Assembly: GCA_905479075.1 (NCBI GenBank)
Contig: CAJQLA010000006.1
Coordinates: 124,001-188,000, forward strand
Origin: an uncultured Gammaproteobacteria bacterium
GTDB taxonomy: Bacteria; Pseudomonadota; Gammaproteobacteria; Nitrosococcales; Methylophagaceae
Direction: 5' to 3'
DNA length: 64,000 bases
In this document: positions 52,238-61,031 of the stretch, piece after piece
How the letters are laid out: each line of letters starts with the position of its first letter
Position numbering within the stretch: position 1 is the stretch's first letter
Notes under the pieces: model-generated
Told to the model about the DNA's origin: nothing
The model's input: the letters and a program-made list of their open reading frames with translations, nothing else
Database searches by the model: none
Translations under genes and position numbers: made by a program

Positions 52238-53257
52238 TTATTTAAGATCACAATTGACAGTGATATTCTCAGTCAAAGGTAAGGACTGGCATAATAAAAT
52301 CATATCTTTTTCTTTATCAGTCGCAGATAAAATTTCACTGTTTCTCATGACCACTTCACCTTCTAGTTTAGTGACCATACACATACCACAACGTGCTTGC
52401 TGGCAAAAATAAGCAGGCTTGAGATCATGGGCGAGCATGCTTTCAAGCAGTGTTTTACCCTCTAAATAGGGCACTGTGTGTTTTGTATCATCCAAAATAG
52501 CAGTAAACGAATTAATATCCGTTGCGATATCTGGCTTCTCATCAATTGCAGGCTCAGCATCTGAAATAAAGCGCTCGGTGAAAATAGTATTATTTTCGAC
52601 ACCTATTTCGCCTAGGACATTTTCAATCAAGTCCATAAAGGGTGTCGGGCCACAAATATAAAAATGAGTTTGTAAATTGTCGTTAATAAAGTGGTGAACG
52701 GCTTTTTGATCAACACGACCACTTTCACTGCTAATATGATGAACACAGCTAAACCGATCAGGATATTGTTGCTGTAATTCTTCTAGTTCGGCAGCAAAAA
52801 TGCTCTGCTGGCGGTTAGAGTTCGCGTAAAGCAGCTTTATTGTTAGGTCTGTTTCGGCTAGTGCATATTTAATGATTGAAATGACAGGGGTAATACCACT
52901 TCCTGCAGCAAATAATGTCAATGACGGTGGTGGGTTCTTGCTTAGTGTAAAACGGCCACTAGGTGGTGCAACATCAATAATGTCGCCTTCTTTTATTGAA
53001 TCGTTCAGTAGGTTTGAGGCGCGACCATCTTTAACTCGCTTAACAGTAATTTTTAAACCTGTTGGATCTCCAGGTAGGTTTGACAATGAGTAACATCTAT
53101 CTAAATAACTTTGTTGCCAAGATAGTCTTAATGAAAGAAATTGACCGGCTTTAAAATTAAACTGACTTTGATATTTATCATCTACTTTTAAAATAAACGA
53201 TCGTGCTAGCGGAGTCTCGTCGATAATTTCACTGACGATAAGAGGGTAAAAATTCAT
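52238..53257 (-). CDS. Flavin- and [2Fe-2S]-containing NAD(P)H oxidoreductase (ferredoxin reductase-like)
   Basis: A 339-residue electron-transfer protein with three parts: an FAD domain with RCYSLSN (54-60), an NAD(P)H domain with AGSGITPV (118-125) and CGPTPFM (202-208), and a C-terminal plant-type [2Fe-2S] domain with C285, C290, C293 and C323. This is the PaaE/KshB/Hcr architecture, in which the protein feeds electrons to an oxygenase or hybrid-cluster protein. No oxygenase gene is adjacent, so its partner is unknown. A signal peptide is absent, so it is cytoplasmic. It lies on the same strand as the TonB receptor gene, but 210 bases away. Confidence 0.88.
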   Translation of the reverse strand: MNFYPLIVSEIIDETPLARSFILKVDDKYQSQFNFKAGQFLSLRLSWQQSYLDRCYSLSNLPGDPTGLKITVKRVKDGRASNLLNDSIKEGDIIDVAPPSGRFTLSKNPPPSLTLFAAGSGITPVISIIKYALAETDLTIKLLYANSNRQQSIFAAELEELQQQYPDRFSCVHHISSESGRVDQKAVHHFINDNLQTHFYICGPTPFMDLIENVLGEIGVENNTIFTERFISDAEPAIDEKPDIATDINSFTAILDDTKHTVPYLEGKTLLESMLAHDLKPAYFCQQARCGMCMVTKLEGEVVMRNSEILSATDKEKDMILLCQSLPLTENITVNCDLK

Positions 53258-53391
53258 TGTAAAAACCTTAGGTTGATTCTAAGAATCTAATAGGGCGTAA
53301 TTAAGAAGCCATCAAAAAGTAGAGATAGTATAGCGTGACGGCGCTAATTGTTCATATGAAGATAATGGGTGGTGTAGCAGTGGTTTTCAAT

Positions 53392-53449
53392 AGGAGGTGT
53401 GGCGATGTTTCCGAAGGCCAAGCTCCTCTCCAGACGGAGAGGAACTTAA
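53392..53449 (+). other. Possible 14-codon ORF with strong ribosome-binding site, overlapping a hairpin
   Basis: AGGAGG (53392-53397) stands 7 bases before an ATG at 53405 that opens a 14-codon frame (MFPKAKLLSRRRGT) ending at 53449. Inside it, TCCTCTCC-AGAC-GGAGAGGA (53424-53443) forms a perfect 8-bp hairpin. It runs opposite to the genes on both sides. It might be a leader peptide, a small RNA part or chance. No known motif is recognised. Confidence 0.2.
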
Positions 53450-53467
53450 GGAGATGAATATCGAAGT

Positions 53468-55525
53468 TTAGAAATTTATAGAAGCATTGATATAAGCGCT
53501 ACGGCCAACACCAGGCAAACGATCGCCAACTGCAATATCAGGGTTGCCAGCAGCACGGTTATAGCCGCCTAAGTGATCGGTATAACCGCGGTTAAACAGA
53601 TTATTCACACCTGCACTTAAGGTAATAGCCTCTGTGGCTTGATATTGACCAGATAGGTGATAAAGCGCATAGCCACCTGTTTTATCTTCACCATTTTCGC
53701 TAGACACTTTATTTTGCTTGGCAATGGTTTCTGCCTCTATAGCAAGACGCCATTTAGGCTGTACATAACTCAGCATAGTACGGGCAGTTAGCGGGGATAT
53801 ACGATATAAGTCATCGCTTGTATCACGACGTTTACCACGTACATAGCTGACAGTACCGTCAAGTTGCCATTCTGAATTAATGGCATAGAGCCAGTTAGCA
53901 TCAAGCCCATACAGTTTGGCATCCACATTACTATATTGAAGAGGTGTTGAATCGCCATTAACAGTACTGACACCAATGGTTGCCATGTCGGTAATGCCTG
54001 AAACACCTTGGATATAATCATTAATGTGGTGGTAGAACACACGTGGTGAAAAAGCAAGATTAGTACTATGCCAATCAAGTCCCAACTCAAATTGGTAAGC
54101 GACTTCATGATCTAAATCGACATCACCTACATAATTGTTACCATCGGCAAGGCCTGATGTGATTTCTAACGGGATCCAGAGATAACGTTCATGATAGCTA
54201 GGCGCTCTTGTTTTACGAGCAAAACCAACTTCAACACCAACGCTATCAGTTAGGTCGCGTGTAAAGGTGGCGACCACATCAATAAGATCATCTTCTTGAT
54301 CAAGATCACTGCTATTAAAGCGATCGCGGAGTACACCTACAGCCATAGGTAAACCAGCAAAGGAATCGACATTGCCTGCATCCATTTCGATTCGAGAATA
54401 ACGGAGTCCTGCTTCCATTTCCCAGTGTTCACTAATTTCGCCTTGCCATTCTGTGAAAATACTATAGCGATCACGTTCTACATCGTTAAAGCTTTCAACA
54501 AAAAAGGCAGCATTATTTGGGTTAAATACAGTGGCATTGTGCTCTGCTTGATCAGCATCAAAACCAACTGTCCAATTCGCCATGTTATAGCTAAAACTAA
54601 CGCCACCGGCTTGAACATCAGGCGTTACAAAACGATGCATCATTGGATTTGAATTAGTGCGATGACTATAGTTATCCATTCTATGGTCAATATCTTGGTA
54701 ACGTAGCGTTATGTCATATTGATTACCATTAGCCAGTATATCGCTATGTTTCATGTTATAGCGCTCGCCACGGAAAAAGATAATGTCCATCGGTAAGGCT
54801 GCCGTACCATTGACACCCATATCAATATGTTCAATATTTATTTCATGCTCGTGTCCCTGATTTTGATAGCCATAATGAAGACCGAGTGAGTCACGATCCT
54901 GTTTAGTAGGACGGATAGTGCCACCTTTAAAATCTAAATCATCACCACGATCCGAACTACCAGAGACTTGTATGCGATGATGTTGGTTAGTTAAAGCTGT
55001 CGTAAAACTGGACTGACGGGTATGTCCTAGGCTAGCGTAACCAGCGACTAAGTTACCATGTAGTTTAAACTCATCACCTGTTGCGAAATCTATGCGTTTT
55101 GACTCTGCTTCAATGGTGCCACCGATAGTTTCAATTCCTGTGCGAACAGGCGCTATCCCGCGATAGACAGATACGTTTCCAGTTCGTGAAGATGCAAGAT
55201 AACTCAATGGGGCATCCATACTGTTCGGTCCAGCTTCATGCATGCCAGTACCATCCAGTTTGACATTGACGCGATGGCCGAATAAACCACGATATTGGGC
55301 TATGCTACTAATAATCCCGTTACGATTAACAGTGGCACCGGGAAGACGTTTTACCATATCACCGAGGTCAGCTGTGCTTGCTGGTAAAGAAGGTAATGTA
55401 TAGGGTGCGACTTCACCTGCAACGCCTTCAACAGATAAGGTGGGTAAACTGACTTGTTCTGCATAGGAAAGTGTAGTCATACCCAAAAGCAATAGAGGTA
55501 TTGGCAATAATTTATAGTTCGGCAT
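53468..55525 (-). CDS. TonB-dependent outer membrane receptor, possibly for copper
   Basis: A 685-residue receptor with a signal peptide (cut after SYA), a plug domain (about 45-150) containing GMHEAGPNSMDAPLSYL and GIETIGGTIEAES, and a beta-barrel ending in a terminal Phe. Residues 255-300 are rich in Met and His (MKHSD, DIDHRMDNYSHR, PMMHRF), and the DHxMDNYSxR segment resembles OprC/NosA-type copper receptors. The start at 55525 has CGGAG 6 bases upstream; an in-frame upstream start at 55567 is less likely. It is divergent from the DsbD_2/TauE-like gene. The copper assignment is inference from motifs and neighbours; another metal or a siderophore is possible. Confidence 0.85.
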   Translation of the reverse strand: MPNYKLLPIPLLLLGMTTLSYAEQVSLPTLSVEGVAGEVAPYTLPSLPASTADLGDMVKRLPGATVNRNGIISSIAQYRGLFGHRVNVKLDGTGMHEAGPNSMDAPLSYLASSRTGNVSVYRGIAPVRTGIETIGGTIEAESKRIDFATGDEFKLHGNLVAGYASLGHTRQSSFTTALTNQHHRIQVSGSSDRGDDLDFKGGTIRPTKQDRDSLGLHYGYQNQGHEHEINIEHIDMGVNGTAALPMDIIFFRGERYNMKHSDILANGNQYDITLRYQDIDHRMDNYSHRTNSNPMMHRFVTPDVQAGGVSFSYNMANWTVGFDADQAEHNATVFNPNNAAFFVESFNDVERDRYSIFTEWQGEISEHWEMEAGLRYSRIEMDAGNVDSFAGLPMAVGVLRDRFNSSDLDQEDDLIDVVATFTRDLTDSVGVEVGFARKTRAPSYHERYLWIPLEITSGLADGNNYVGDVDLDHEVAYQFELGLDWHSTNLAFSPRVFYHHINDYIQGVSGITDMATIGVSTVNGDSTPLQYSNVDAKLYGLDANWLYAINSEWQLDGTVSYVRGKRRDTSDDLYRISPLTARTMLSYVQPKWRLAIEAETIAKQNKVSSENGEDKTGGYALYHLSGQYQATEAITLSAGVNNLFNRGYTDHLGGYNRAAGNPDIAVGDRLPGVGRSAYINASINF

Positions 55526-55600
55526 TTTATGCTCCGTAATGTTGACTCTAGAATTATATGAGTTCAAAAAGTGATAAAACTGTGTTTTTCAGTCCAAAAG

Positions 55601-55616
55601 TGTGTGAAATGACACA
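55601..55616. promoter_or_regulatory. Inverted repeat in the divergent receptor/membrane-protein interval
   Basis: TGTGT-GAAATG-ACACA is a perfect 5-bp inverted repeat in the 156 bases between the divergent receptor and membrane-protein genes. It could be an operator for both. It fits neither the FNR nor the Fur consensus. The regulator is unknown, although the adjacent AAA+ regulator is a candidate. Confidence 0.3.
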
Positions 55617-55681
55617 ATTTTTGTTTTTTCTGCCATGATATTGTGTTTATTATTTTCTCAAATTTATAGGTTTTTCTTGAG

Positions 55682-56419
55682 ATGGAAGCAATAACAGGGT
55701 CGTATATTACGGCCTTTCTATTAGGTTTATTTAGTACTGTCCATTGTATTGCGATGTGTGGTTCTGTGATTGGCGCACTGACTTTAAGTCTTCCTGTGGA
55801 AGTAAGAGAGAGTCAGAGAAAAATGTTGCCTTATGTGTTGAATTATAACCTAGGCAGGGTTTTAAGCTATGTCATTGCAGGTATTATCGTTGGACTATTA
55901 AGCTCACCGCTAGCTAACTTTAATGGTCACGCAATATTGAGGGTGTTATCAGTTTCCGTCATGATTGCTATGGGATGTTATTTAGCTGGATGGTTTCCAA
56001 AATTTGCTGTCATGGAGCGTATTGGCGCTCCTATTTGGCGACGTTTACAGCCGATAGGGCAAAAACTCCTCCCTGTACGTAGATATTCACAGGCATTTTT
56101 CTTAGGTGCAGTTTGGGGTTGGCTACCATGTGGACTCGTTTATGCAGCATTAGCAGTAGCCGCAACGGTTGGAGAGCCGATGACGGCAGCATTAGTCATG
56201 TTATCTTTTGGCCTTGGGACTTTGCCAGCAGTCATGGGTGCGGGTTTGTTTACCGGTTTACTTGCTTCTTTAGCAAAAGCAAAGCATATGAGGCAGATTG
56301 CTGGCCTCTTAATAATAGCAATGGCAATCGCAACATTATTTTTACCAAGTAACCATAATTCAGAACATCTAAATCATGACTCGCATGAGTATCAAGCTCC
56401 TAATAAAGGAGGTGGATGA
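55682..56419 (+). CDS. DsbD_2/TauE-SafE-like membrane protein with His-rich tail
   Basis: A 245-residue protein with about six membrane helices. The N-terminal motif LLGLFSTVHCIAMCG and the later WGWLPCGLVYAAL are typical of the family called sulfite exporter TauE/SafE or cytochrome c biogenesis (PF13386), often found near cbb3 oxidase and copper genes. The C-terminal tail (about 228-240) holds several His residues, a possible metal-binding element. The ribosome-binding site is weak. Its stop overlaps the downstream regulator start. Metal transport is inferred; the substrate is not proven. Confidence 0.82.
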   Translation: MEAITGSYITAFLLGLFSTVHCIAMCGSVIGALTLSLPVEVRESQRKMLPYVLNYNLGRVLSYVIAGIIVGLLSSPLANFNGHAILRVLSVSVMIAMGCYLAGWFPKFAVMERIGAPIWRRLQPIGQKLLPVRRYSQAFFLGAVWGWLPCGLVYAALAVAATVGEPMTAALVMLSFGLGTLPAVMGAGLFTGLLASLAKAKHMRQIAGLLIIAMAIATLFLPSNHNSEHLNHDSHEYQAPNKGGG

Positions 56420-57345
56420 TGGAAGAGCAACCGTTTTTAGGACAATCACCACAAATTACCCATTTGTTAAGAACCTTGCCGATGATCGCTGTCAGTGATG
56501 TCAGCGTTTTGATTATAGGTGAGACGGGGACAGGCAAAGAATTAATTGCACAGGCTATCCATAAGGAAAGCCGCCGTCGACAAAATGAATTGGTCACGAT
56601 TAATTGTGCCGCTTTGCCTATAGAAGGTATAGAAGATGATTTATTTGGCCGTTGTGATGATGATGGAAATATTTCCCATAGAGGACGCTTATTGGCAGCA
56701 GAAGGCGGCACACTCTTTTTAGATAATATTGAAGCACTGCCACTATCAATTCAAGCGAAAGTACTGCGCTTTATTGAAGCGGGTGAGTGTCAGTTAATAG
56801 GTAGCCATAAATTACAGAAAGTAGATGTCAGGATTGTTGCGGCTAGTGGTGCTGATATTCAGCATGAAGTCGATGCTGGACGTTTTCGGAGTGATTTATT
56901 TTATCGACTTCAAGTTGTACCTATTACGATACCGCCATTAAGGGAGCGTGCTGATGACATTGTTTTATTATTAAGGCATTTTGGTCGTGAATTTTCGGGC
57001 AATAATGCGGTTGTTCGTTATGGTAAAGAAGTTGAACGGTGCTTACTGGGTTATCCTTGGCCGGGCAATGTGAGAGAGTTAATGCATTTTTGCCAAAGAA
57101 TGGCTTTACTTAACCCTGGCAAAGCAATACAGATGGAAGATTTGCCGCCAGAAATGATGCCTGAAGTTGCAGCGAGTAATCATGTCTTTACCCTACCGTC
57201 TTCGGGTATAAAATTGGCGCAGGTCGAATTAGATCTCATCGAGCAAGCTTTAGCGATGGCATCAGGTAATCGTTCAAGAGCCGCACGACTGTTAGGAATC
57301 AGTCGCGATACCCTGTTATATAGGATGCAAAAACATTCGCTCTAG
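56419..57345 (+). CDS. AAA+ Fis-type regulator lacking the sigma-54 contact motif
   Basis: A 308-residue protein with a sigma-54-activator AAA+ domain and a C-terminal Fis helix-turn-helix (GNRSRAARLLGISRDTLLYR), without an N-terminal sensor domain. Walker A GETGTGKE is normal (34-41), and arginine-finger residues in FRSDLFYRL are present. However the GAFTGA loop is replaced by RCDDDGNISHRG (78-89), and Walker B reads GGTLFLDN with Asn103 in place of the catalytic Glu. It probably cannot activate sigma-54 polymerase in the standard way and may act as a DNA-binding repressor or sigma-70 regulator. AAGGAGGTGG overlaps the upstream gene end; ATG 56416 is an alternative start. Confidence 0.88.
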   Translation: MEEQPFLGQSPQITHLLRTLPMIAVSDVSVLIIGETGTGKELIAQAIHKESRRRQNELVTINCAALPIEGIEDDLFGRCDDDGNISHRGRLLAAEGGTLFLDNIEALPLSIQAKVLRFIEAGECQLIGSHKLQKVDVRIVAASGADIQHEVDAGRFRSDLFYRLQVVPITIPPLRERADDIVLLLRHFGREFSGNNAVVRYGKEVERCLLGYPWPGNVRELMHFCQRMALLNPGKAIQMEDLPPEMMPEVAASNHVFTLPSSGIKLAQVELDLIEQALAMASGNRSRAARLLGISRDTLLYRMQKHSL

Positions 57346-57389
57346 CCTAAAGTAGGCATAATTTTGTTGATTAATTAGTTGGACACAAT

Positions 57390-58223
57390 ATGAAACAATA
57401 TCTGGCATTACTACAAGATGTAATGGACAACGGTGTTGAAAAAGGCGACCGTACAGGGACAGGTACCCGTTCGGTATTTGGTCGTCAATTGCGTTACGAT
57501 TTGTCAGAAGGGTTTCCCTTGATGACAACTAAAAAATTACATATTCGTAGTATTTTGCATGAATTGTTATGGTTTCTAAGTGGTGAAACCAATATTAAAT
57601 ATTTGCAAGACAATGGTGTTTCTATTTGGGATGATTGGGCCACAGAAGATGGTGAGTTAGGCCCAGTTTATGGCGCACAATGGCGTAACTGGCGAGGTGA
57701 AGATGGCCAAGTCCACGATCAAGTGGCAGCATTAGTTGATGGCCTAAAAAACAATCCCAATAGTCGTCGTCATATCATTAGTGGTTGGAATGTGGCCTTA
57801 TTACCTGATGAATCAAAAAAGCCGTGGGAAAATGCAAAAGCAGGCTTAATGGCCTTACCCCCTTGTCATTTGCTCTATCAGTTTTATGTTGCTGAAGGTA
57901 AATTAAGTGCTTCATTGTACATCCGCTCGAATGATCTATTTCTTGGCAATCCGTATAACACCGCTTCCTTGGCTTTCTTGACACATATGCTAGCTCAACA
58001 ATGTGATTTGGATGTGGGGGATATCGTTATCAGCATAGGCGATGCACATATCTATGCTAATCACTATGACCAAGTTAATGAACAACTTAGTAGAAGGCCG
58101 GGGCCACTGCCTCAGTTAGTCATCAAGCGTAAGCCAGGCTCCATTTTTGATTATCAGTTTGATGATTTTGAGATTATAAACTATGAGGCTCAAGCACATA
58201 TAAAGGCACCCATTGCCGTGTAA
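57390..58223 (+). CDS. thyA: Thymidylate synthase
   Basis: ThyA methylates dUMP to dTMP with methylenetetrahydrofolate. The 277-residue protein has the catalytic Cys159 in [12 protein letters not shown], the arginine-rich [10 protein letters not shown] segment and the C-terminal [19 protein letters not shown]. It is about 13 residues longer than E. coli ThyA, mostly in the middle region. The RSNDLFLG segment has Asn where E. coli has Cys, a position that varies in the family. It does not follow lgt here, unlike in many relatives. Confidence 0.98.
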   Translation: MKQYLALLQDVMDNGVEKGDRTGTGTRSVFGRQLRYDLSEGFPLMTTKKLHIRSILHELLWFLSGETNIKYLQDNGVSIWDDWATEDGELGPVYGAQWRNWRGEDGQVHDQVAALVDGLKNNPNSRRHIISGWNVALLPDESKKPWENAKAGLMALPPCHLLYQFYVAEGKLSASLYIRSNDLFLGNPYNTASLAFLTHMLAQQCDLDVGDIVISIGDAHIYANHYDQVNEQLSRRPGPLPQLVIKRKPGSIFDYQFDDFEIINYEAQAHIKAPIAV

Positions 58224-58253
58224 TAACATTACATAGATAAAAGGAATTTAGAT

Positions 58254-58652
58254 ATGTCTACCTCATTATATTTAACTTGGAGTGATGATTTCTCCCAAGA
58301 CGGAGATTTAATTATTGATGAGCAACATCGTGCGATTGTGGCAACAATCAATTCATTGCATTATTTTTTACAACAAGGTCATGGTTTAAAAGGTTTAATA
58401 CCAACAATCAAAATTGTTTCACAGTACATACAGTTTCATGCAAAGACAGAAGAGGGTATTTTGTTAGAAAACGAGTATGAAAATATTGCTGAATATATCG
58501 ATAAAGCCAAACAAGATTTAACAGCTTACAATAAGGCATGTCGTGTGGCGCTGACTGAGCAAGATCCACAACACCTTTTAATTTTCCTCAAGAACTGGTG
58601 GAACCAGCACCTAAAAGATCATAATGAACTGAGTGGTGATTTAAAGAGTTAG
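58254..58652 (+). CDS. Bacteriohemerythrin-like protein with degenerate metal site
   Basis: A 132-residue four-helix hemerythrin-family protein. The N-terminal signature LTWSDDFSQDGDLIIDEQH with His25 and the FHAKTEE motif (His62, Glu66) match bacteriohemerythrins. The HxxxH pair expected 15 residues later is replaced by Tyr81 and Ala85, and the last motif reads H119-L-K-D-H-N124, with Asn for Asp. Three of seven iron ligands are therefore missing, and O2 binding by a normal diiron site is unlikely. AAAGGAATTTAG precedes the ATG. It could still bind another metal or act as a structural or sensing protein. Confidence 0.85.
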   Translation: MSTSLYLTWSDDFSQDGDLIIDEQHRAIVATINSLHYFLQQGHGLKGLIPTIKIVSQYIQFHAKTEEGILLENEYENIAEYIDKAKQDLTAYNKACRVALTEQDPQHLLIFLKNWWNQHLKDHNELSGDLKS

Positions 58653-58848
58653 TGTGATTATTTTAAAATGATTAAATATTAAGATCAATCACGTAACAAC
58701 CACTAAAAGCTATGCTCATAAAAAATGAGAGCAGGGTAGTATGAATGTGGTGGGTTTATATTGAACAGACTTGATTAGTAGACTGTAGCGGGCTTAAGTA
58801 TTTCTTAAGATTTTTATTATAGATTCTATCCGAATTCACAAGAGCATT

Positions 58849-59454
58849 ATGCTAATGAGAAAACACCCATTTACGTATTTGTTTATTTTCCTGAGCTTGG
58901 TTACGAGCTCATTTTCTTTTGCAGATGAGATAGCAAGTAAACATCATATTTGTATTGCATGTCACACGCATAATGCTAAAAGTGTTTTCCCCGGCCCACA
59001 GTTGGGTGGCTTGCCAGCAGATTATATTTATCAACAACTAGATAATTTCAAACATGGTTTACGTGGTGACGACGCTGAAACAGAGATGATGAAAAATATA
59101 GTGCTTGGCCTGACAGACAAACAAGCAAGAGGGCTTTCAGAATGGGCTTCAGATCATGAAGTAAAACAGGTATTTGATGTTAATAAAGCGTCGGACACAG
59201 TAGGTTTTAAAGTTTATGAAGAAAAATGTCTGGATTGTCATAACAGTGTCATTGGCCGATTTATGACAGATAGCCCTAGACTAGAAGGGCTAAATTCTGG
59301 CTATATTTTAAAGCAACTTGCCTTGTTTAAAAGTGGAAGTCGAACTGTTGCCGAACCTTCAAAGCATCAGACTAAAATGATCTCTGTGATTAAATCACTG
59401 ACAGACGAAGAGTTTTTGTCGTTAACTACTTTCATCCAACAAGCCGGACAATAA
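58849..59454 (+). CDS. Dihaem cytochrome c (c4-type)
   Basis: A 201-residue periplasmic cytochrome with a signal peptide (cleavage after FSFA, about residue 25). Two haem motifs are present, C35-IA-C38-H39 and C127-LD-C130-H131, one in each of two similar halves, as in cytochrome c4. Axial methionines are probable in each half (MMKNIV and TKMISVI). It may carry electrons to an oxidase. It precedes a cytochrome b561-type gene by about 85 bases, suggesting a joint role. No oxidase is nearby. Confidence 0.9.
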   Translation: MLMRKHPFTYLFIFLSLVTSSFSFADEIASKHHICIACHTHNAKSVFPGPQLGGLPADYIYQQLDNFKHGLRGDDAETEMMKNIVLGLTDKQARGLSEWASDHEVKQVFDVNKASDTVGFKVYEEKCLDCHNSVIGRFMTDSPRLEGLNSGYILKQLALFKSGSRTVAEPSKHQTKMISVIKSLTDEEFLSLTTFIQQAGQ

Positions 59455-59542
59455 CTATAGACCCAAAAACATGGGTAAAATTTATATTAAGCTAGACTTA
59501 AGTGCATCTTGAGTTTCAAACTTATGAATTGAGGATAGTGTG

Positions 59543-60295
59543 ATGGAAGAACATATAGTTAAGAAACCATTAAAAGAATATTTTGTATGGGACAGACCTG
59601 TCCGTATTTTTCATTGGTTGAATGTACTGTGTGTTTTAGGCTTAATAGCCATAGGTGTCACAATACTCAACGCGAAAGAATTAGGTATTAGTACCGACGG
59701 TAAAATTCTTCTTAAAACTTGGCATGTCTATTTTGGTTATGTTTTTGTCATCAATCTAATAATTCGAATTATTTGGGGTTTTAAAAGCAAAAATCGTTAT
59801 GTTCAGTGGCGATCTATATTGCCAAAAGGTGAGGCGTACTGGGATCTATTTGCTGACTATATTGTTGGTTTAAAAAAGAGAAAGCCCGTCGCCTTTTTGG
59901 GTCACAATCCTTTAGCAAGATTAGTTGTAACCGTATTGTTTTTTCTTATGTCGTTACAAGCGTTAACAGGGTTGGTGTTGGCGGGAACCGATGTCTATAT
60001 GCCACCTTTTGGTGGTGTTATAAAACAATGGGTGGCGACTGATGAGGCTAGTTTAGATACAGTAAAGCCCTATTCAAAAGAGGGTGTTGACGAAGCCTCT
60101 TATCAATCGATGCGGGCAGTTAGAAAACCTTTTATAACGCTCCATTACTATACTTTTTATCTGTTAGTCGCCGTACTCATTTTCCATATTTGGGGGGTTG
60201 TTATCACAGAGATTCGAGAGAGGAACGGTATTATTTCTGCCATGTTTACGGGTAAAAAGGTATTTGATAGTAAACCTGTTGATAGCGATGATTAA
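59543..60295 (+). CDS. Cytochrome b561 / Ni-Fe hydrogenase b-type membrane cytochrome
   Basis: A 250-residue membrane protein with four helices and conserved haem-ligand histidines: FHWLN in helix 1 (about residue 24), TWHVYFGY in helix 2, and LHYYTFY and FHIWGVV in helix 4. This is the cytochrome b561 family (HyaC-like). The start is ATG 59543 with GAGG 8 bases upstream; a GTG three bases earlier is less likely. Its neighbour is a dihaem cytochrome c, so it probably moves electrons between quinone and periplasmic c-type cytochromes; no hydrogenase gene is present. Confidence 0.9.
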   Translation: MEEHIVKKPLKEYFVWDRPVRIFHWLNVLCVLGLIAIGVTILNAKELGISTDGKILLKTWHVYFGYVFVINLIIRIIWGFKSKNRYVQWRSILPKGEAYWDLFADYIVGLKKRKPVAFLGHNPLARLVVTVLFFLMSLQALTGLVLAGTDVYMPPFGGVIKQWVATDEASLDTVKPYSKEGVDEASYQSMRAVRKPFITLHYYTFYLLVAVLIFHIWGVVITEIRERNGIISAMFTGKKVFDSKPVDSDD

Positions 60296-60306
60296 AAGAT
60301 CGAGGC

Positions 60307-60981
60307 TTATATTAACGCTAACTCAGCAAAAGAGGTGATATCGTCATCACCGATGATTATGTGGTCAAGTACGCGGATATCAACAAGGTTTAATGCTGAG
60401 ACAAGCCGTTTTGTCAGCGCGATGTCTGCTTGACTAGCTTGAGCACAACCTGAAGGATGATTGTGAGCAAAAATGACGGCAGCAGCATTATGTTGAAGTG
60501 ATAGTTTGACGACTTCTCTAGGGTAAACATTGGCGCTATCGAGTGTTCCACGAAACAGTTCTTCGAAAATGATCATGCGATGTTTATTGTCGAGTAATAA
60601 ACAAGCAAATACTTCGTGCGGGTAGGCTCTCAATCGTTGTTTAATATAGGCTTTAGTCGTAGTAGCATCGGTTAAGGCATCACCATAATTTAATGTTGAT
60701 TCCATATGGCGGCGACTCATTTCCATGATTGCTTGTAATTGAGTGAACTTGGCAGGGCCTAGACCATGTTGGCTACAAAACTCATTTTTATCGGCTTCGA
60801 GTAATGCGCGAAGGCTGTCAAAGTGCAGCAATAACTGCCGAGCAAGTTCTACAGCAGATAAACCTTTGACACCAGTACGTAGAAAAATGGCGAGTAACTC
60901 TGCGTCAGATAAGGTGTTAGCGCCGTGGCGCAGTAATTTTTCGCGAGGCCTGTCATCAGACGGCCAGTCCTTTATTGCCAT
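60307..60981 (-). CDS. radC: RadC family JAB-domain protein
   Basis: A 224-residue protein with an N-terminal helix-hairpin-helix part ([24 protein letters not shown]) and a C-terminal JAB/MPN-type metalloprotease fold with [14 protein letters not shown] (173-186). The original claim that RadC is a DNA repair gene is disputed, and the molecular function is unknown. It is often beside dfp/coaBC, which is not in the window. It converges with the cytochrome b561 gene with 11 bases between stops. Confidence 0.95.
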   Translation of the reverse strand: MAIKDWPSDDRPREKLLRHGANTLSDAELLAIFLRTGVKGLSAVELARQLLLHFDSLRALLEADKNEFCSQHGLGPAKFTQLQAIMEMSRRHMESTLNYGDALTDATTTKAYIKQRLRAYPHEVFACLLLDNKHRMIIFEELFRGTLDSANVYPREVVKLSLQHNAAAVIFAHNHPSGCAQASQADIALTKRLVSALNLVDIRVLDHIIIGDDDITSFAELALI

Positions 60982-61031
60982 AATTGCTTCCTTGCAGTTT
61001 TAATTAAAAGATCATCGAGTTTTTGATTTTA

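Noticed and set aside
55526-55681. Cobalamin riboswitch before the TonB-dependent receptor
   Set aside because: No B12-box-like conserved text and the leader is too short for the fold.
58715-58733. GCTCAT-AAAAA-ATGAG hairpin after the hemerythrin-like gene as terminator
   Set aside because: The stem has a bulge and no T-run follows, so termination is doubtful.
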